This document shows, one piece after another, positions 6,862 through 15,123 of a DNA stretch of 64,000 nucleotides. The translations under genes and the position numbers were made by a program. Every line of letters begins with the position of its first letter. Position 1 is the first letter of the stretch. Source of the stretch: DT-110 sp030148525 (GTDB lineage: Bacteria; Bacteroidota; Bacteroidia; Chitinophagales; Saprospiraceae); assembly GCA_965227445.1 (NCBI GenBank), contig OZ245751.1, forward strand, positions 4,712,001 through 4,776,000, read 5' to 3'. The notes beneath the pieces are model-generated. The model was not told the DNA's origin, searched no databases, and saw only the letters and a list, made by a program, of their open reading frames with translations.

Positions 6862-8260
6862 GTGGAAGGAAACTACTTTAGGGGAAACAGTTAGAGAAGG
6901 GGGCGGTTTAATACAAACCGGTCCTTTTGGGAGTCAATTGCATGCCTCAGATTATGTTGAAGATGTTCAAGGCATTCCTTGTATCATGCCAGCTAATATA
7001 ATCGACAATAAAGTCAACTATGATGGGATTGCGAGAATATCAAATGAAGATGCTCAAAGATTAAAGAAACACTTAGTCAAAACAGGTGATATAGTCTACA
7101 GTCGTAGAGGCGACGTGACCAGAAAGGCCCTAATTACAGAATCAGATGAAGGAGCCTTTTGTGGGACTGGTTGTCTATTAATTAGACCTGGTAGCGAAGT
7201 AGACTCTAAATTTTTACATTATCATCTTAGCTCTCCATTCAACTCTAGGTGGATAGTACATCATGCAATTGGTGCAACAATGCCAAACTTGAATACTGGG
7301 ATTCTGTCCAATATTCCACTTTCTATACCGTCAGCAGATACTCAACGCCGCATAGCCCACATCCTAGGCTCCCTAGACGACAAAATCGCCCTGAACCGAC
7401 AGCAAAACGCCACCCTGGAAGCCATGGCCCAAGCCCTCTTCCGCAGCTGGTTTGTGGATTTTGACCCGGTGCTGGACAAAGCCCTGGCCGCCGGGCACGA
7501 TATACCGGAGCCGCTGCAGGCGAAAGCGCAGCGCCGCCTCGCCCTGGGAGATCAAAGCAAGCCGCTGCCGCCGGAAGTGGCGGGGCTGTTTCCGGACCGC
7601 TTTGTTTATGTGGAGGAAGTGGGGTGGGTGCCGGAGGGGTGGGTTTTTTTAGAAACCCAAAAAATCGCCGATGTGGTCGGAGGAGGAACTCCTTCCAGAA
7701 AGGTTGATGAATACTTTACAGAGGATGGTATTGCATGGCTTTCTCCGAAGGATTTATCTGGATATGAATGGAAATTCATTTCGAGAGGTGCCACAGATAT
7801 TACCTCTTTAGGCTTAGCAAAAAGTAGCGCTAAATTAATGCCAAAAGGTACGGTTCTTTTCTCTTCAAGAGCACCGATTGGATATTTGGCTATTGCAGAA
7901 AATGAGGTAACTACAAATCAGGGGTTTAAGTCACTAGTCCCCAAAGAAGGAATCCCTTCTGAGTTCCTATTTCACTTAGTAAAGGCAAATATTAAAAGAA
8001 TATACGCATTGGCTAGTGGCTCTACGTTCAAAGAAGTGTCTGGATCTTCACTTAAAAGTCTTAAAGTAGTCTGCCCTCCAATTGCGATCCTAAAAGCGTT
8101 TGAGGGCTTCACTAAACAAGGCAGTAAAAAGCAGTTGGTGTTGCAAAAAGAGGTGATTTGTTTATCTAATCTAAGAAACACCCTCCTCCCAAAGCTCATT
8201 TCCGGCGAGCTGCGGGTGCCGGCCGCTGAATCATTGGTAGAAAAAGGGAATGATGTATGA
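6851..8260 (+). CDS. hsdS: Type I restriction-modification specificity subunit (469 aa)
   Basis: HsdS sets the DNA target of the M2S1 methylase and R2M2S1 nuclease. I place the start at ATG 6851 (MGNEWKETTLGE), overlapping hsdM by 11 bases. An upstream in-frame start would lie inside hsdM. The order is target-recognition domain 1 (about 5-165), central conserved helix (RRIAHILGSLDDKIALNRQQNATLE), linker, recognition domain 2 (about 260-430), then the distal conserved helix (SNLRNTLLPKLISGEL). Both recognition domains are clearly AT-richer than the conserved regions and the flanking genes, the expected sign of domain exchange between hsdS alleles. The stop lies inside the next gene. Confidence 0.94.
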   Translation: MGNEWKETTLGETVREGGGLIQTGPFGSQLHASDYVEDVQGIPCIMPANIIDNKVNYDGIARISNEDAQRLKKHLVKTGDIVYSRRGDVTRKALITESDEGAFCGTGCLLIRPGSEVDSKFLHYHLSSPFNSRWIVHHAIGATMPNLNTGILSNIPLSIPSADTQRRIAHILGSLDDKIALNRQQNATLEAMAQALFRSWFVDFDPVLDKALAAGHDIPEPLQAKAQRRLALGDQSKPLPPEVAGLFPDRFVYVEEVGWVPEGWVFLETQKIADVVGGGTPSRKVDEYFTEDGIAWLSPKDLSGYEWKFISRGATDITSLGLAKSSAKLMPKGTVLFSSRAPIGYLAIAENEVTTNQGFKSLVPKEGIPSEFLFHLVKANIKRIYALASGSTFKEVSGSSLKSLKVVCPPIAILKAFEGFTKQGSKKQLVLQKEVICLSNLRNTLLPKLISGELRVPAAESLVEKGNDV

Positions 8261-8867
8261 TCCGAAGAAGCATAACCGCCGGAGTATCCGGCTGAAGGGG
8301 TATGATTATAGCCGGGCGGGCCGCTATTTTGTCACCCTGAATTGCCAGGACAGGGCCCACTTGTTTGGAACAGTGGTGGATGGGGAAATGCAGCTCAATG
8401 AAGCCGGGCAGGTAGCCCGGGACTGCTGGCTGGCTATCCCTGATCATTTCCCCAATGTGATCCTCCATGAATTTGTCATCATGCCGGATCATGTGCATGG
8501 GATCATTGAATTGGTGGGGGCTGTTAGGGCTGTTAGGGCGAATAATGATTCGCCCCCACCAAAACCAAAACCAAAATCTCCCCCACTTCAGGGTGATTTG
8601 CCCCCATCTCTACCAAAGGATGATGAAGAAAAAACTGCTGATGCCAAACAGAAAGCTGTCTCCTTCCGGTCACCTTCCAAGACTATTGGCTCCATTATCA
8701 GAGGATTCAAGATTGGGGTTACCAAATGGATGAGGGCCAACACCGATGTCCAAAAGGTTTGGCAGAGGAACTACCATGATCACATCATCCGGGATGAAAG
8801 GGCATTTCAAAACATTTCTGCTTACATTAGAGATAATCCCAAAAACTGGGGAAAGAAAAAACCATGA
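8250..8867 (+). CDS. REP-associated tyrosine transposase (RAYT, Y1/HUH) inside the hsd operon
   Basis: A 205-residue IS200-like single-strand transposase of the TnpA-REP type. The features are the RAYT N-terminus (RRSIRLKGYDYSRAGRYFVTLNCQDR), the HUH metal pair in MPDHVHGII (His81, His83) and the catalytic tyrosine in the C-terminal YIRDNPKNW signature (Tyr192). RAYTs cut and join REP hairpins. They usually sit alone between REPs, but this one overlaps hsdS by 11 bases and hsdR by 4 (ATGA), so it is co-translated with the restriction genes. Residues 88-130 form a Pro/Lys-rich insertion, whose DNA contains a nested hairpin (8511-8562). That is probably an in-frame REP insertion lengthening a surface loop. 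All catalytic residues are kept. Confidence 0.92.
   Translation: MMYDPKKHNRRSIRLKGYDYSRAGRYFVTLNCQDRAHLFGTVVDGEMQLNEAGQVARDCWLAIPDHFPNVILHEFVIMPDHVHGIIELVGAVRAVRANNDSPPPKPKPKSPPLQGDLPPSLPKDDEEKTADAKQKAVSFRSPSKTIGSIIRGFKIGVTKWMRANTDVQKVWQRNYHDHIIRDERAFQNISAYIRDNPKNWGKKKP
8511..8562. repeat. REP-like nested hairpin within the RAYT coding sequence
   Basis: The inner hairpin GGGCGAATAATGATTCGCCC (8536-8555) has 8-bp arms and a 4-base loop. It is enclosed by the exact inverted repeat TTGGTGGGGGC (8511-8521) / GCCCCCACCAA (8552-8562). The two arms partly share bases at the 3' side, so alternative folds are possible. Its translation gives the non-conserved loop VRAVRANNDSPPPK. Confidence 0.75.
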
Positions 8868-11800
8868 AATTCACCGAAGCCCAACTCGAACAAGCCATTA
8901 TTGAGCTGCTCGCGGAGGGAGGCATTCCGCACGCCCTTGGGGAACAACTGCAGTTACCGCCCGAAGAAGTACTGATCGAAGAAGACCTGCGCACCTTTTT
9001 GCGAAAGCAGTACGCCGACTACCAGCTGACCGAAGCGGAGCTTGACCGCATCCTGCACGAATTGCGCAAACTTCCCGCTTCTGACCTGTACGGCAGCAAC
9101 AAAACCATCCTACAGCGCATCACCAATGGCTTCGACTTTGAGCGGGATGATCCGGAAGATCAAGACTTCCACATCTACCTTATCGATTACAGTGCTGAAG
9201 ATCGCAACTTGTATAAAATCGTCAATCAGCTTGCCATTGAGGGTTATCAAAAGCGCATTCCCGATGGTATCCTGTATATCAATGGCCTGCCGCTGGTGAT
9301 CTTTGAATTCAAAAGTGCCATACGGGAGGAAGTCAATCTACACGAAGCCTATATACAGCTCACGGTGCGCTACCGGCGCGATATACCCGAGCTGTTCAAA
9401 TACAACGCCTTTTGCATCATCAGCGATGGGGTGAATAGCAAGGCGGGCTCCTTTTTTGCGCCCTACGAATATTACTACGCCTGGCGGCGTACCGGTGGAC
9501 AGCGCAAAGACGCCCAGGGCATAAAATCGCTTTATACCCTTATTGAGGGCATGTTTGAGCGGCACCGCCTGCGCGACATCATCCGCCACTTTGTCTACTT
9601 CCCGGATGTTTCCCGTAAGGAAGAAAAGATTGTCTGCCGCTACCCGCAGTACTACGCTACCCGGGCGCTGTTTGCCAATATCAAAAAACATCAACGGCCC
9701 GCGGGCGACGGACGGGGCGGTACTTACTTCGGCGCTACCGGCAGCGGCAAGAGCTACACCATGCTCTTTCTAACCAGGCTGCTAATGCGCAGCAGGCATT
9801 TCAACAGCCCCACCATCGTGCTCATCACCGACCGTACCGATCTCGACGATCAATTGTCCAAGCTGTTTACCAATGCCAAAGCCTATATCGGCGACGATCA
9901 GGTCATCAGCGTGGACAGCCGAGCCCAACTGCGGGAGCTGCTGCAGGGGCTGCAAAGCGGGGGCGTCTTCCTGACCACCATCCATAAATTCACGGAAGAT
10001 CTGCAACTCCTCACCGAGCGCACCAACGTCATCTGCATTTCCGACGAGGCCCACCGCAGTCAGACCAATCTCGATCAAAAGGTACGCATCACTTCGGAGG
10101 GCATCAAAAAGACCTATGGCTTCGCCAAATACCTGCACGATTCTCTGCCCAATGCCACCTACGTAGGCTTTACCGGCACCCCCGTGGATGCCACCCTCGA
10201 TGTATTCGGCAAAGTGGTGGACGCCTACACCATGACTGAATCCGTACAGGACGAAATTACCGTGCGCATCGTGTACGAAGGTCGCGCAGCCAAGGTAGCC
10301 CTCAACAACAGTAAGCTGCAGGAAATCGAGGATTACTACCAACGCTGCGCGGATGAAGGTGCCAATGAGCACCAGGTCGAAGAGAGTAAAAAAGCGATGT
10401 CTAAGATGCAGCACATCCTGGGGGACCCTCAGCGGCTGCAAGCCATCGCGGAAGATTTCATTGCCCACTACGAAAAGCGATTAGCCGAAGGCGCAACCGT
10501 ATTGGGCAAAGCCATGTTCGTCTGCGCCAACCGGCAAATTGCCTGGGATTTATACCAGCGGATTGTCGACCTGCGCCCCGAGTGGAAAGAAGTACGCACC
10601 GCCGCCGAAGATTCCGAGCTAACCGAAGCTGAAAAGCGCAAGCTCAAGCCTATGGAGCGTATCAAGATGATCATGACCCGCGGCAAGGACGATCCGCCGG
10701 AAATGTACGAAAAGCTGGGCACCAAGGAATACCGCAAGGAGCTCGACCGCCAATTCAAGCTGCCGCACTCTAATTTCAAGATCGCCATTGTGGTGGATAT
10801 GTGGCTGACGGGCTTCGACGTGCCCTTTCTCGATACCATGTACATCGACAAGCCCATCAAGCGGCACACCCTCATTCAGACCATCTCCCGCGTGAACCGC
10901 AAATACGAGGGTAAAGACAAGGGCCTGGTAGTGGATTACATCGGCATTAAAAAGCAGATGAACCTCGCCCTCGCTCAGTTCAACAAAACCGATAAAGACA
11001 ACTTTGAGGACATTCAGCAGTCTATCATTGTGGTGCGTGACCATCTCGATCTGCTTAGCAAGATGTTCCATGCGTTCGACAGCCGCCCGTACTTCGAGCC
11101 GGCAACGCTTGATGCCCCGCCGCAGTCCCTCGCCGCCGAGGAATCTGCTCCGTACCGCAGCTTCCCTCTGCGGCAATTGCACACCCTCAATCAGGCTGCC
11201 GAGTTTGTGCAATCCACCCAGCAGCAAGAGCGGCGCTTCATGGGGCTGGTCAAGCGCCTCAAAGCCGCCTACGACATCTGCGCGGGCAGTGATGTCTTCA
11301 CCGATACCGAACGCGACCACGTCCATTTCTACCTGGCGGTGCGCTCCATAGTCTTCAAGCTCACCCGTGGCGATGCTCCCGACATCGCGCAGATGAACAA
11401 GCGCGTACGCGAAATGATAGAGGAAGCCCTCCAAAGCGAAGGCGTGGAGGAAATCTTCCAGCTCGGCGACGACCAAACTGCCGAGGTCGATCTCTTCAGT
11501 GACGACTACCTCGCCAAGATCGACAAGATCAAGCTACCCAATACTAAGATCAAGCTACTGCAAAAGCTGCTCGCTAAAGCCATCGAAGCCTTCAGAAAAG
11601 TGAACCGCATGCAGGGCATCGACTTCAGCCGCCGGTTTGAAGCCCTGGTCGCCCGCTACAACGAGCGCCGCGATAGCGACATCCTCCGCAGCGAAGTACT
11701 GGAGGATTTCACAGAGGAGATCATAGGCCTTTACAATGCGCTGAGAAAGGAAAAGAACTCTTTTGAAGATTTGGGCATCGACTTCGAGGAAAAGGCTTTT

Positions 11801-12070
11801 TACGATATCCTCAAACAGCTGGCCCATAAATACGACTTCGAATATCCGGAGGACAAGCTATTGATCCTCGCCGCTGAAGTCAAAGCCGCCGTAGACGACA
11901 AAACCAAATATACCGACTGGAACCAGCGCGAAGACATCAAAGCCGAGCTGAAGGCCGACCTCATTATCCTCCTCGCCGAACACGACTATCCGCCAGTGGA
12001 CCGGGATGAGGTGTATCAGGAGGTGTTTGAGCAGGCGGAGGGGTTTAAGCGGGGGCGGACCAGAAAATGA
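8864..12070 (+). CDS. hsdR: Type I restriction endonuclease motor/nuclease subunit (1068 aa)
   Basis: HsdR translocates DNA with ATP and cleaves away from the recognition site. The N-terminal PD-(D/E)XK nuclease domain shows DGILYINGLPLVIFEFKSA with Glu148 and Lys150. SF2 motor motifs follow: Walker A GATGSGKS from residue 290, DEAH from residue 394, motif III FTGTP, and the later GFDVPFLDTMYIDKP and QTISRVNR. A long helical C-terminal region that binds the methylase completes it. The length is usual. It starts in the RAYT stop (ATGA), so the RAYT does not break the operon. No frameshift is seen, so the system looks intact. Confidence 0.96.
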   Translation: MKFTEAQLEQAIIELLAEGGIPHALGEQLQLPPEEVLIEEDLRTFLRKQYADYQLTEAELDRILHELRKLPASDLYGSNKTILQRITNGFDFERDDPEDQDFHIYLIDYSAEDRNLYKIVNQLAIEGYQKRIPDGILYINGLPLVIFEFKSAIREEVNLHEAYIQLTVRYRRDIPELFKYNAFCIISDGVNSKAGSFFAPYEYYYAWRRTGGQRKDAQGIKSLYTLIEGMFERHRLRDIIRHFVYFPDVSRKEEKIVCRYPQYYATRALFANIKKHQRPAGDGRGGTYFGATGSGKSYTMLFLTRLLMRSRHFNSPTIVLITDRTDLDDQLSKLFTNAKAYIGDDQVISVDSRAQLRELLQGLQSGGVFLTTIHKFTEDLQLLTERTNVICISDEAHRSQTNLDQKVRITSEGIKKTYGFAKYLHDSLPNATYVGFTGTPVDATLDVFGKVVDAYTMTESVQDEITVRIVYEGRAAKVALNNSKLQEIEDYYQRCADEGANEHQVEESKKAMSKMQHILGDPQRLQAIAEDFIAHYEKRLAEGATVLGKAMFVCANRQIAWDLYQRIVDLRPEWKEVRTAAEDSELTEAEKRKLKPMERIKMIMTRGKDDPPEMYEKLGTKEYRKELDRQFKLPHSNFKIAIVVDMWLTGFDVPFLDTMYIDKPIKRHTLIQTISRVNRKYEGKDKGLVVDYIGIKKQMNLALAQFNKTDKDNFEDIQQSIIVVRDHLDLLSKMFHAFDSRPYFEPATLDAPPQSLAAEESAPYRSFPLRQLHTLNQAAEFVQSTQQQERRFMGLVKRLKAAYDICAGSDVFTDTERDHVHFYLAVRSIVFKLTRGDAPDIAQMNKRVREMIEEALQSEGVEEIFQLGDDQTAEVDLFSDDYLAKIDKIKLPNTKIKLLQKLLAKAIEAFRKVNRMQGIDFSRRFEALVARYNERRDSDILRSEVLEDFTEEIIGLYNALRKEKNSFEDLGIDFEEKAFYDILKQLAHKYDFEYPEDKLLILAAEVKAAVDDKTKYTDWNQREDIKAELKADLIILLAEHDYPPVDRDEVYQEVFEQAEGFKRGRTRK

Positions 12071-12155
12071 GGCAATGGAAGAACTCAAAATATTCAACAT
12101 GCCTAAATGCTATCCAAGCGGAGAAGGTGATTTGTAGATTTACTAAAAGAGCATT

Positions 12156-13274
12156 TCAGAGCCTTGATGTAGATTCAAGTAAACTATTCAACTCTACGGC
12201 TTTTCCCCTCAGCTCTATTTGCCAAGGCTCTTCCTGACCTATCTTCTTACGCAGGCGGATATGCCCATATTCAAAGGGGATTTCCCGTACCTCATACCCC
12301 AGGCTACGTATTATTTTATTTTCCTTCGCAGGGCGTTTTTTCTCTTTGCCAATACGGGTTGGGGCTGTTATGAAGGCATTGGAAGTATGTTTGTAAATAT
12401 TGTCGATGTCTTCGGGGGCAGGTAGTTTTTTACGTCCTCTTGCGTAAGGGGTGAGTGTAGCTATACTGTCTGGTTTGACGGCTCTTTTCCAAAACTCGGG
12501 GGTATAAGCATTGGAGGAGCCATGGTGAGGAACTTTGAATACCGAAATCGCTTTTTGCGGTAGTAGTTGAGTATTTAGGACTGCACTCCAGCCTGTATCT
12601 TGGTCTTTTGTAGTCTCAAGGTCACCTCCAAGGCAGATGTAGTCATTGCCTATACGCACAACTGTTACCACCGAGCTATGATTGGGAGAAACTCCGGGAA
12701 TTACTTTGTTGGCAGCGGTCTCTTTGACTAAGGAGGATAGTTGGTGCTCAAAGTGTTGTATTGCTTTGTCTGATGGCGAAAGCGTAAAAACCTCTAGTAA
12801 AGATTTATCCGGCAATGTCATATTAAGCAAGACTCGATCCTGAATAGCGCGGAGGATACTTTTTTGCTGATTGCTTATCTGCTCAAAAACAGCCCTAAAT
12901 TCTCGAATTCCCGAATTTTTACTTGATATCTTATCCGCTTGACCTAGTAAAACCAAAAACTGCTTGTGATCCAATGCCTGAGAGCAGGCAAAACTGGCTT
13001 TTGGGCAATGGTTGAATACTTCTGCCATGCCGGAAACATGATCGTCATGCCAATGAGTAGCTATGATGAGTTTGACATCTTCTTCAGGAGTTATTCCTAG
13101 TTCGTCAAAGTAGGAAAGCGCAATAGGTTGTTTGGATTTAGGGTATTTGGCTGAGTCAACAATGATCCAGTTGTCATAGCCGGTATGAATAACGATACAT
13201 TCGCCATAACCATTACCTCCGCCAAAAACAGAGACTTCTATTTCATCGGGCGCGGGTGGATTGAGCTTCTCCAT
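12156..13274 (-). CDS. Metallo-beta-lactamase-fold hydrolase, ComEC-like (372 aa), third gene of a leftward cassette
   Basis: A two-metal hydrolase of the MBL fold, closest in pattern to the detached ComEC/Rec2-type domain. The features are the GYGECIVIHTGYDNWIIVDSA strand pair, HxHxDH in THWHDDHVSG (His74, His76, Asp78, His79), the second metal region NHSSVVTVVRIGNDYICLGGDLE and the ComEC-like KVPHHGSSNAYTPEFW. Such domains hydrolyse phosphodiesters, so a nuclease or nucleotide-signal phosphodiesterase is plausible. No transmembrane region or signal peptide is present, so it is cytosolic. Its start abuts the stop of the previous gene with no gap. It is convergent with hsdR, and its base composition is clearly AT-richer than the hsd operon. 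Confidence 0.85.
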   Translation of the reverse strand: MEKLNPPAPDEIEVSVFGGGNGYGECIVIHTGYDNWIIVDSAKYPKSKQPIALSYFDELGITPEEDVKLIIATHWHDDHVSGMAEVFNHCPKASFACSQALDHKQFLVLLGQADKISSKNSGIREFRAVFEQISNQQKSILRAIQDRVLLNMTLPDKSLLEVFTLSPSDKAIQHFEHQLSSLVKETAANKVIPGVSPNHSSVVTVVRIGNDYICLGGDLETTKDQDTGWSAVLNTQLLPQKAISVFKVPHHGSSNAYTPEFWKRAVKPDSIATLTPYARGRKKLPAPEDIDNIYKHTSNAFITAPTRIGKEKKRPAKENKIIRSLGYEVREIPFEYGHIRLRKKIGQEEPWQIELRGKAVELNSLLESTSRL

Positions 13275-13832
13275 CTATTTCCATTCAATGCCTTTTTCCA
13301 GTTCGTTGGCTTTGTCTAAAATGTTATCCCAGTCTCTATCGTTCCATCTAGGCAAGCGTTTAAAACGTATAATGGAAGCTTTTTTGATTTGTCCATTGAC
13401 TTTTTCATAGCCGATATTCCAATAGAACAATGCTCCTTGCTGAAGTAGAGACCGGTCTTGTTCTGAGACTTCTTCAACCGGTAATGTAACTTCTTCCTTT
13501 GCTCCCCCATTTTTTAGGTCGGTAAGGGTGGCCGTGAAATCCTCACCATCTTCTGATAAAGCCGTAACGACTCCTTCCCACTTGTGTACAGACTTGAAGC
13601 CGTTGCGACCTGATATTAGGGTGTTGTGGCTTGGCAATTGGTAGTCTTGTTCAGCGAGTAGTTTGCGGTTAGCTAGGCTGAGATCGACGTTTCTTCCAAC
13701 GCCTGTTTCATTCTTTGCAGCCTTTGACTGCTGTGACTGCTCCGGACTAGCCGGAGTCTCAGCGAAACTTTCCAGCTGGTAAGTTGTGTCTACGATCTCT
13801 TCATTCGTTGCCGTGGATAGGTGGTCTGCCAT
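13275..13832 (-). CDS. Unknown protein with a predicted beta-barrel core (185 aa), second gene of the MBL cassette
   Basis: I do not recognise this family. The first 75 residues are polar and low in structure (Ser/Gln/Glu-rich). The C-terminal 110 residues have the alternating pattern of a small beta barrel: KWEGVVTALSEDGEDFTATL, EEVTLPVEEVSEQD, GALFYWNIGYEKVNG and ASIIRFKRLPRWNDRDWDN. The aromatic GALFYWNIGYE block and the RFKRLPRW end look conserved enough to define a family. It starts 2 bases after the stop of the preceding gene and its stop abuts the MBL gene, so the three are one transcript. An adaptor or nucleic-acid-binding role is only a guess. Confidence 0.8.
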   Translation of the reverse strand: MADHLSTATNEEIVDTTYQLESFAETPASPEQSQQSKAAKNETGVGRNVDLSLANRKLLAEQDYQLPSHNTLISGRNGFKSVHKWEGVVTALSEDGEDFTATLTDLKNGGAKEEVTLPVEEVSEQDRSLLQQGALFYWNIGYEKVNGQIKKASIIRFKRLPRWNDRDWDNILDKANELEKGIEWK

Positions 13833-13834
13833 GG

Positions 13835-14476
13835 TTAGTGCAGGATTTTTTTCGTTATATCGCTTACTTCTTCCTTTATATCAACCCAGTTCTCTTCGAG
13901 AATGTTGGCTAGTAGGTGCCCTAGGTTATCGCTTTGTGAAGCATCATGCTCAATGCCGATGTGGTGATTAAAGTTGATAAAAATACCTTCTTTGATCAAA
14001 GCGGAAGGCTCTATAGTGATTTTTAAATACCTTTCCTGAGTCGGGAGGTCAATCTTTGGAAGGCGGACACTTAAGGTTTCAAATTGAGGAGCAAGTTCCT
14101 TGTCTTCCCAAAACCCTTTTGGTGCGAATTTGTCGATCAATGCCTCCAGGTCGTTGACCTTTCGGTGTGTCTCGAAGTTGACGCCCAGCGCCTTTATTGG
14201 TGTATGGCTAAGTGAGGTAAAGGTGCTGGTAACAAGGTCTCTTAGCGGCTCGTAGTAAGCCTCCATTTTGGTTTTAAGCATAAACCTTTGCCGAGTGACT
14301 TGCAGGTCAAACCATCCCGCCGAAAAAGCAGTGATGTCAGGATGGATCACTTTTACTTCCGCCGCCTCTGCCTCATTTTCAGGAATTACATCTTCCCTGG
14401 AAAACCAAAGGGGATGGAAAATAGTAGGATTCATGTCTCCTACGACAACTATGCTGTGTGTATCCTGCTCTGTCAT
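13835..14476 (-). CDS. Unknown 213-aa protein, first gene of the MBL cassette
   Basis: I do not recognise this family with confidence. The product is soluble, with an opening strand IVVVGDMNPTIFHPLWF, an alternating beta core (GWFDLQVTRQRFMLKT, IKALGVNFETH, LSVRLPKID, YLKITIEPSAL, GIFINFNHHIG) and a C-terminal helix rich in Glu/Asp. The strand-rich core with GVNFE is reminiscent of the TIGR04255 type of defence-island proteins, but I cannot confirm that. It leads the three-gene leftward operon. Intergenic spacing is 2 bases to the second gene and none to the third. Position next to an intact type I restriction system and the lower GC point to a horizontally acquired, possibly anti-phage, module. 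Confidence 0.8.
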   Translation of the reverse strand: MTEQDTHSIVVVGDMNPTIFHPLWFSREDVIPENEAEAAEVKVIHPDITAFSAGWFDLQVTRQRFMLKTKMEAYYEPLRDLVTSTFTSLSHTPIKALGVNFETHRKVNDLEALIDKFAPKGFWEDKELAPQFETLSVRLPKIDLPTQERYLKITIEPSALIKEGIFINFNHHIGIEHDASQSDNLGHLLANILEENWVDIKEEVSDITKKILH

Positions 14477-14872
14477 GAGTTGAAAGGTTCTAATCTACTT
14501 CAAAACTAAGGAAAAATGATTGATCTTAAGACAGGCCCTGCTTTTGAGATTCGTCTTACTTCTACCAACCCTTAAAATAATCCATAAACATCAGTTTCAC
14601 CTTATACAATTATATCGCATCAACTAAAAAACACCGACCAACTTCCCAAACGGGAAGACATAGGCCTTGGGGAGAAAGCAATTTTTTGATAAAGTGTGTT
14701 GGAGATATGGGGAATGTGGGGAAGAAATCAGGTTTTCTCCAAATTACCATTATATAGAAACCGGCCTGTCGAGTGATCTTCATGTATACGCGCCCCAACC
14801 TTGCCTGCGCTGAGGCATACGCCCGAAGAAGCTTCGGCGGTCGGAGAATAATCAGCGCTCCATTCAACCATT
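14477..14872. other. Gene-free stretch upstream of the MBL cassette
   Basis: This stretch must hold the promoter of the leftward cassette, but I cannot pick boxes. A small hairpin CCGAAGAAGCTTCGG lies near 14822-14836. An 85-codon leftward frame (14610-14867) has no family likeness and runs into repeat words, so I do not call it a gene. Confidence 0.5.
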
Positions 14873-15123
14873 AAACCGTAAACCGTGCAGCGTGAAAAGA
14901 CCTTCCGTGTTTACTTGCTTTTAGGTACGAATATCTGGCGCGATCCAAAGGATCAGCGCTCCTTTTTGAGCCGTCTGCCGTAAGCCGTGTAGCCGTGAAC
15001 CGTCTATCGTTAGCCGTCAGCCGAGAGCCGTGAGCCGTCTATCGTGAGCCGTGAATCGTGAGCCGTGAACCGTGAGTCGTGAACCGTGAACCGTGAACCG
15101 TGCGCCGTCCATCGTCAGCCGTC
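14873..15123. repeat. Degenerate CCGTGARCCGTGA word array running into a coding sequence
   Basis: About 250 bp are made largely of variants of CCGTGAACCGT, CCGTGAGCCGT and GCCGTCTATCGT, the same words as the 45-bp array at 3809-4297. Here they are in loose order without a fixed period. A hairpin GCGCGATCCAAAGGATCAGCGC sits inside at about 14938-14960. The array overlaps the last codons and stop of the leftward gene ending at 15115. Confidence 0.85.

Noticed and set aside
12075..12137. 20-codon ORF MEELKIFNMPKCYPSGEGDL just after hsdR
   Set aside because: It is too short to support. It could be the start of a lost gene, but nothing confirms that.
14610..14867. 85-codon leftward ORF
   Set aside because: It has no family likeness, its composition is unlike neighbouring proteins, and its end runs into CCGT repeat words.
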